64,000 nucleotides of DNA, from NCBI GenBank assembly GCA_949130495.1, contig OX422210.1, positions 191,627,619 to 191,691,618 of the forward strand, in the 5' to 3' direction. The first letter of the stretch is position 1. Each line of letters starts with the position of its first letter. Of this stretch, positions 58,513 through 64,000 are shown piece by piece. The translations under genes were made by a program, and so were the position numbers. The notes under the pieces are model-generated. The model saw only the letters and a program-made list of their open reading frames with translations, made no database searches and was not told the DNA's origin. Source of the DNA: Sambucus nigra (taxonomy: Eukaryota > Streptophyta > Magnoliopsida > Dipsacales > Adoxaceae).

Positions 58513-59266
58513 TGATGATGCTAAGATTTAGCACCACCGGATAAGTGATAATGAGCTCAAACAGTAGTAACCATGGAAGCCATAGAGATGTATAAGTGTA
58601 TAATTATGTATAGGGGGATGAGTATAAGAGGAAATAAGACAATGATGTATAGTGGTTCAACCAATTTGGCCTACATCCACTGTGAGTGTGTGATCCACTA
58701 AGTATGGGCACTAATGGCCTTGGATACAATGCACATAAGCCCCTCTCTCTCTCTCCACTGTGTGTACAAGCAGAGTTTAGCTAGGGTTATAACCAATTGA
58801 TTTTTCTCTTATAGGGTTGTAGGTGACAAGTATATATAGGTCTTAGGGGGTGTAGTGTAACCCCCAAGTATGCATGGTGCATGTGAATGATGATCTAGCC
58901 AATCCCCTGTTGACACCTGTAGATGCCAAATGATGACATAATATTCCCTCACGTGAGGGTGTGATTTTGTTATAACGGTCTCCCATGTGCCATGTGAGCC
59001 TCACGCGCACTGTTCCACGCGTCTCCCAAACCACGCGTTGTGATGATGTCACCCTTGGCCTATGAGCCGAGGCCGAGGGAAAAGTTCCTTCCAGTAGTGA
59101 GTCTGGCCCAATTATGGCCTCGTACTATCGTACCCTCGGAGGGTCGTCTGGAGCCTGGTGAAGGGTCGGCCCCCTGAGGGGTCGTCTGGAGCCTGATGAA
59201 GGTTCGACCCCCCTGAGGGGCCGTTTGGAGCCTGATGAAGGGTCGGCCCCCTGAGGGGTCGTTTGG
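58513..59266 (-). mobile_element. 5' LTR of the Tat-clade element, outer end cut off
   Basis: It matches the 3' LTR from TGATGATGC at 58513 through three 38 bp repeats to 'ggtcgtttgg' at 59266. The last ~53 bases of the full LTR (47405-48239), including the terminal TG on the minus strand, are missing. The sequence passes directly into a duplicated Helitron end. TATATATA lies at 58831. Confidence 0.87.
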
Positions 59267-59388
59267 CGATTTTTGTCGTTGTGCAATTACGTACTTAGAA
59301 ATTTTTGTCATTTGGCAATTATGTACTTCAAAACTTTTCGTTGTGCCTTCAAGAATGGACATTTCGCTAGTGTGTGTGTGTGTGTATA
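59262..59388. repeat. 127 bp duplicated flank of the Tat element, right copy (Helitron-like end, copy 3)
   Basis: Nearly identical to 47278-47404, with about six differences. Here the terminus is CTAGT (59367-59371), the proper Helitron end, followed by GT and AT repeats. Confidence 0.85.
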
Positions 59389-61978
59389 TATATACATTGA
59401 TATATTAATTAAATGTTCTATAATTTCTTAATCTTAGGTTTATCTATCACATTATGAAATATTTATAACATGATAATCTCTTACATCAAAAGAAAATTGC
59501 TTACTCAGTATAGTATCAATAACGACCCTCTAGTTATGACTCTAAAATACTTTCTCAAGTCCCAAAGTCTCAAATAATCTGATGTCATCGATTTAGTATA
59601 TAGATCTCTAGTATATTCATTACGTATTCCTTATCCATAAGTTTATGGTTATACATCACTACTATAAATCATAATCTAATATAACCATCTCAAAGTACTG
59701 CAATACAGAATCATATATTCCAGAGTATCTGTGAGTGTACACAACTTACATAAAATCTTATGGGCTACACTAGGGCTCGAAAATAAAAGTACAAGTGCCT
59801 ACCCCTATTGCCTTTGGGGACATATCATGCCGTAACAGGTAAATTTATAGGTTGTACCAGCCCGATAAGATCAAATTATCAGGAAAGGATACTCAATATG
59901 CATTCCAGTTTATCGCACGACTTTCATACCTGAGGATATAAGATAGAATTACCCGTTTATTATCTTCTGGAAATATGTATATGTCAACTGTAAGATTGGG
60001 GTAAATAGAACCTAGGTAGATCCCACCTCATCACTGGGAATACCATGCATGTTTAACATCGTATGTGGCCCATCAAAATCCTTCCTAGTACGTCACCCAT
60101 GAGCACTCACACTTTATGGTATGCTTGCACATAAAACAAGTAAATGAACATGACCCTATGCAACTGGGTTAAACAAACAAGTCAATCCATACTTAACTGG
60201 GTCACACAAAATATATCTTAGTATTCTAAGTTAATACGCATGTTAACTATAATCGTTATCATATAACACTAGCCTAAAATCCCAGGACTTCAAAATCTAG
60301 GTATCATCTACCAACTAACTTTCATACCAACCATACTTATCACTTGTCACGCTACTCTATGGGTTACAAACTTATTCTAAACTCTCGCAGCATCTGCACA
60401 ATAACTGAGGATCTCATGATTATAAACTACCTCAATTATTGGTCCGATACTCTAAGCCTCTAAGAAATTATACAATAATATAATCTACTCTCATAATACT
60501 AAGAATACATAAAGACTCAAATTAATTATCTTTAGCTAATTAAAGATTAATAATCAATTATTGTGAAAAGCTATTCTAACGACATCACTAAATCTCTATA
60601 ACAAAATACCACATGTCATTAGAAGGACATTCAAATTCGTTTGAATGAAACTGCCTAATTCATTATAACCAATTCCCATGTCGTTATAATGAGATCCGAT
60701 AGTCTTGTTAGAACAAGGTCCTAATATCGTTCTAACGAGATTTCCACATAGTCATCTTCTCCCAATGCCAAAAAGGCCATTAATAACACCAAACCTAGAT
60801 CTCAATCCTCTAATTGATCTAACACCCAATCTCCTATAAATATAAGTTGTATAACAACATCAAAAAACTATGATTACAAGTATTAAGTTATTGTAATACG
60901 GATTTACACATAAATTCCAGATTATGAGTTGAAAACCCTAAGGTCTGAATTTTAACAAATACTACTGAGATTTGAGTCAATTTAATATTAAACATGAGGA
61001 ATTTAATATGAATCATTACTATGATTTATAATATATCAATTTCATTCAGATTACAGGACAAATTCATATGATTTTTCATCAAACTATCCAAATTCGATAA
61101 CAAGAGATTAAAGCTTTATTTAACAATTAAACTAAATTCAAAATTGAGTTTTAGATGATTAAAATGTGATTCTAAAAGTGTTTGTCCATATTCCAATGGC
61201 TACTACTATCATAACAAAATCCCAATTAAATTATTAATTGATATACACTTTCCTTGGACCCATTGATGAATCAAAGTCCCAAAAACCTCAAAATCCCCTT
61301 CAATCAATGGTGTCTCTTATCCTTATATATCTACAGTTTCTCAAATGATAAATGATTATTTTAGGTTTTAGTAATTACCCTAGTAAGAGTGCTTCCCACT
61401 AAATTAAGCCTAAACCCAATATAAGCCTTATCCAAATGAGCCAATTACATGTTCTAAGCAGCCTGAAACTTATCCCAAACAATATACTCACCCAATAGAC
61501 TTAAATTCAACTATTTTAAGTCAAAAATGAACATCCTAAGAATCTCAAAAGTGATCCCAAAATTGTAAATATTTAAATAAATAAATTGCCTCATTATATT
61601 ATTTTATAAGCCGATATGATTCAATTGATTATTAATTATTAATGTTCAACTAGTCATTATAAGAAACTACTTCACGATCAATGGGAACTGATAGTGAGGG
61701 AATAATCCACCCCGACACCTACTCCGTGACTATTCCATAATAGCACATAACACCAACTTACTTAAATTTTGTAATTATTGTATTATCTTGTATTATACTA
61801 ATTTCCAAAGAGTGTGAGTCTATGCAACACATAAACAATCACATATACAAATTTCATAAAAACATCTAAGAATATTATAAATGGCATACCACGTGTCACA
61901 TGCAAGTAAAAACTAATCATAAGAAATTAATCAATTTAACAATTTATTCATTAATTCAAAAAAATATGGGGTATTACA
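59389..61978 (-). mobile_element. 3' LTR of a second chromovirus, minus strand
   Basis: On the minus strand it starts TGTAATACCCCATATT at 61978, directly after a G tract, the Tekay/Del start. A TATA-like TATATAAGG lies near 61323-61331 (minus) and a palindrome cluster at 60590-60745. I could not find the expected end (TGTCACA on the minus strand), so the outer end is probably lost at the junction with the Helitron-like end near 59389. No other gene is visible in this 2.6 kb. Confidence 0.65.
60590..60745. repeat. cluster of short palindromes
   Basis: On the minus strand about eight words of the form tcgtt or cattnn followed by aacga or aatga occur every 20-25 bases, for example CTCGTTAGAACGA, CTTGTTCTAACAAG and CTCATTATAACGA. 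Confidence 0.6.
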
Positions 61979-61986
61979 CCCCCCTA
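61979..61986 (-). promoter_or_regulatory. polypurine tract of the second chromovirus
   Basis: On the plus strand 'ccccccta' reads TAGGGGGG on the minus strand, right before the LTR start. Confidence 0.65.
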
Positions 61987-64000
61987 AACAAGGAATTTTG
62001 TCCAGGAAATTTTATTCTTTACGCACCTAACTCAAAGGTATAAGAATATCTCGCTCGTATAGAATCCTCACCCTAATATATAGGAACCCACTCTCTTTGA
62101 CCAAATTCACACTAAGGTCGCTTGTTATAAATTATGTCTGACATAACTCAAACAAAACTGGTATAACTGTTCAAACATCAACTTGTCCTTCGAGAACTTC
62201 CTTCTCCATGTACACGTGGAAGACATAGTTCACATGCTAAAGGTTAAATGACAAAGGAAAAAATACATTGAACCCACCCTTATACAAGATCACATGATGG
62301 GCCTAAGCATCGGAGTGTCGACATCTTATTAGAACCCAAACTTTACAATTCCCTTCCTTAGGGAGATCGTCAAAAGCACACGATCTTGCTCCTAGGACCC
62401 CAAACCATGCTTCCTCTTATCTGTAAATATTGTTTTACTTCTTTATCAATCATCATACTCTATATTATGAACACTATCTCCTTAGAGGTGTCTCGAGCAC
62501 ACTCTAGTACGAAGAACTTTCTAACTCATAACTCCAATAAACTTGGTCAATCTAACGTAAATGACCCAGATGGCCTTATGTCCTCTTTGGGACCTCTGTA
62601 CCCCATGATAAAAATCAAAGTACCTATTATTCCACTTTTACTTGGAATCACTAACAACTAAAATTATTAAAATGTGTCTGATTCTCTAACTACACTACTG
62701 AAAGTGGCACACCTAAACTCCAAGTATGTGCCTCGGCCAAAAATACTTTACGTAGCTTGGGATACTTAGTTACAACTAATTTCCCTTGGATAAGAAACCC
62801 TCTTCATTGGCTAAATGAACAAAGGAAACTCATATTAACACTATTCACATAGCTCACCTAAATAAAAGATCCCAAATGTCTAGCCCTGACCTACTTGCAT
62901 GACAATATTAGGTGTAGTGGACTTTTATGCCATAAGTGATACTGCTTCAATAAAAATGTTGATGATAAACACAACAATGAACGCCAACTATGGTCGAAAT
63001 ACTTTAAACATCAACTTCACAAACATAGCTGGAGCATTGTTCAACCCATTGGCCTGACCTTTATGTGCATTCTTTATATTGTGTTTGAATACTACCTTGA
63101 GGATATCCTTCTCCCGATTCCATAAATTCTGATAACTCGATCACATTATAATATTTTAATAAATGATTCATCCTCATGGCTTAAATAGGGTGTCGATATG
63201 TGGCAGTGAACCCTTCTTCTGTATCTTAACCATTCCTAGCTCCAAGTGGTCCACACATAACTTAGTGAATTATCCATCTTTAATAATGAGGAACAAAGAT
63301 TCCACATGTTAACATATACCACAAATATACTCTTGGAACGAAATACAATGTGCCTGCTCCCAAAAATCTAGTGTCTCAAATGGAGCCGATGAAATAAAAT
63401 TCCCCTGTAACGAGTCTAACGCTAGTTCCAACACCCAGGCTAAAAATAATCTCTGGTGTATGTGGTAACTTAGTACCTCTTCAAATATAACGGGAAAAAA
63501 TCCCAAACAATTGATAATAGGTCTAAAAATAATGATCCCTCTTATGTGATCACATAAATTAAATACCCCTACTCACTAAACCCTTCCTCGATCCTTGACA
63601 TAACTAGAAGTAACGTCCCCTTCCCAAAAAGGTAAACATAAGAGCCTACACGCTAGTTGATATAAGCTTAATACGATATGAATCATTGCCCAATATTAGA
63701 ATCATAAGGCCACATGTCTAAAACAACAAAGCGGCTAAATACCGAGCCAACTAAACATATCGGTACATCTCCACAATCACGACATAGAACAACACCCCTA
63801 ACCACCGTGGTAACCACTAATAATTAAACTTATTGGTAAAATATGCACTCTAGTATCATAGAGAGAATACCACTAACAAAATTATTAAAAGAAATCAATA
63901 TCAGAATAAGAGCTGTGCATATTATCCTTAAATATAATTATAACAATCTCCTATTGTTATGCAAATAACACTGGTTTCCCCTAAGGCATATTTTAAGTGG
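61987..64000 (-). pseudogene. second chromovirus pol, heavily decayed and internally deleted
   Basis: On the minus strand, RT is recognisable near 63050-62940 (GLNNAPAMFVKLMFKVFRP, then FIVVFIINIF where the family has VVFIDDIL). Only about 190 bases later the integrase finger appears (GKLVVTKYPKLRKVFLAEAH, about 62800-62730). The core reads RSQRGHKAIWVI and RLTKF near 62560-62600, and a weak tail ends KIPCLGG before the LTR. RNase H and the RT connection are missing. There are many stops. The element continues off the right edge, and 63100-64000 is decayed RT sequence with little left to read. Confidence 0.7.

Overview
This window is plant nuclear DNA, almost certainly from a flowering plant and probably from pericentromeric or other heterochromatin. 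I see no intact host gene, tRNA, rRNA or CRISPR array. Nearly everything is layered LTR retrotransposon: Athila, Tekay/Del chromovirus and Tat clades of Ty3/Gypsy, plus SIRE-like Ty1/Copia. Between them lie two Helitron-like segments that carry broken pieces of host genes. The assignment rests on clade-typical polyprotein motifs, initiator-Met primer sites, TG...CA long terminal repeats and degenerate captured exons (an aquaporin and a receptor kinase).

Layout. 1-1416 is the end of a chromovirus LTR that sits inside an Athila element. The Athila remnant follows: RNase H and integrase (1417-3101), a long 3' noncoding part (to 5144) and a 2.6 kb LTR (5145-7747). 7748-10200 is degenerate repeat DNA with a ~160 bp tandem repeat. 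10251-17703 is a decayed Tekay/Del element: gag, protease, RT, RNase H, integrase, chromodomain and a 3 kb 3' LTR. 19503-39347 is a Copia element on the plus strand whose 3' LTR was interrupted at 28928 by a second Copia element of the same family in the opposite orientation (28928-38833, target duplication GTAAT). The pair forms a giant inverted repeat with arms of about 9.5 kb.

39353-47404 contains two related Helitron-like 3' ends (42815 and 47386). A receptor-like kinase piece lies upstream of the first and a SIP-type aquaporin piece upstream of the second, with LINE scraps. 47405-59266 is a Tat-clade element on the minus strand with dual RNase H domains and a deletion of the first half of its RT. 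Between its pol and its 3' LTR it carries a plus-strand, apparently three-exon gene (48860-51228) running against the element. The ends of that gene and of pol face each other across a 14-unit, 102 bp tandem array whose units can fold into hairpins. About 127 bp of Helitron end flanks this element on both sides. 59389-64000 is a second, heavily decayed chromovirus on the minus strand that runs off the right edge.

No set of genes here works together as a host pathway. The functional logic is that of each element (gag, protease, RT, RNase H, integrase between LTRs). All copies carry nonsense codons, frameshifts or deletions, so none looks autonomous. The most interesting parts are the antisense gene with its hairpin array, the Copia-in-Copia inverted repeat, the Helitron-type gene captures and the duplicated flank of the Tat element.
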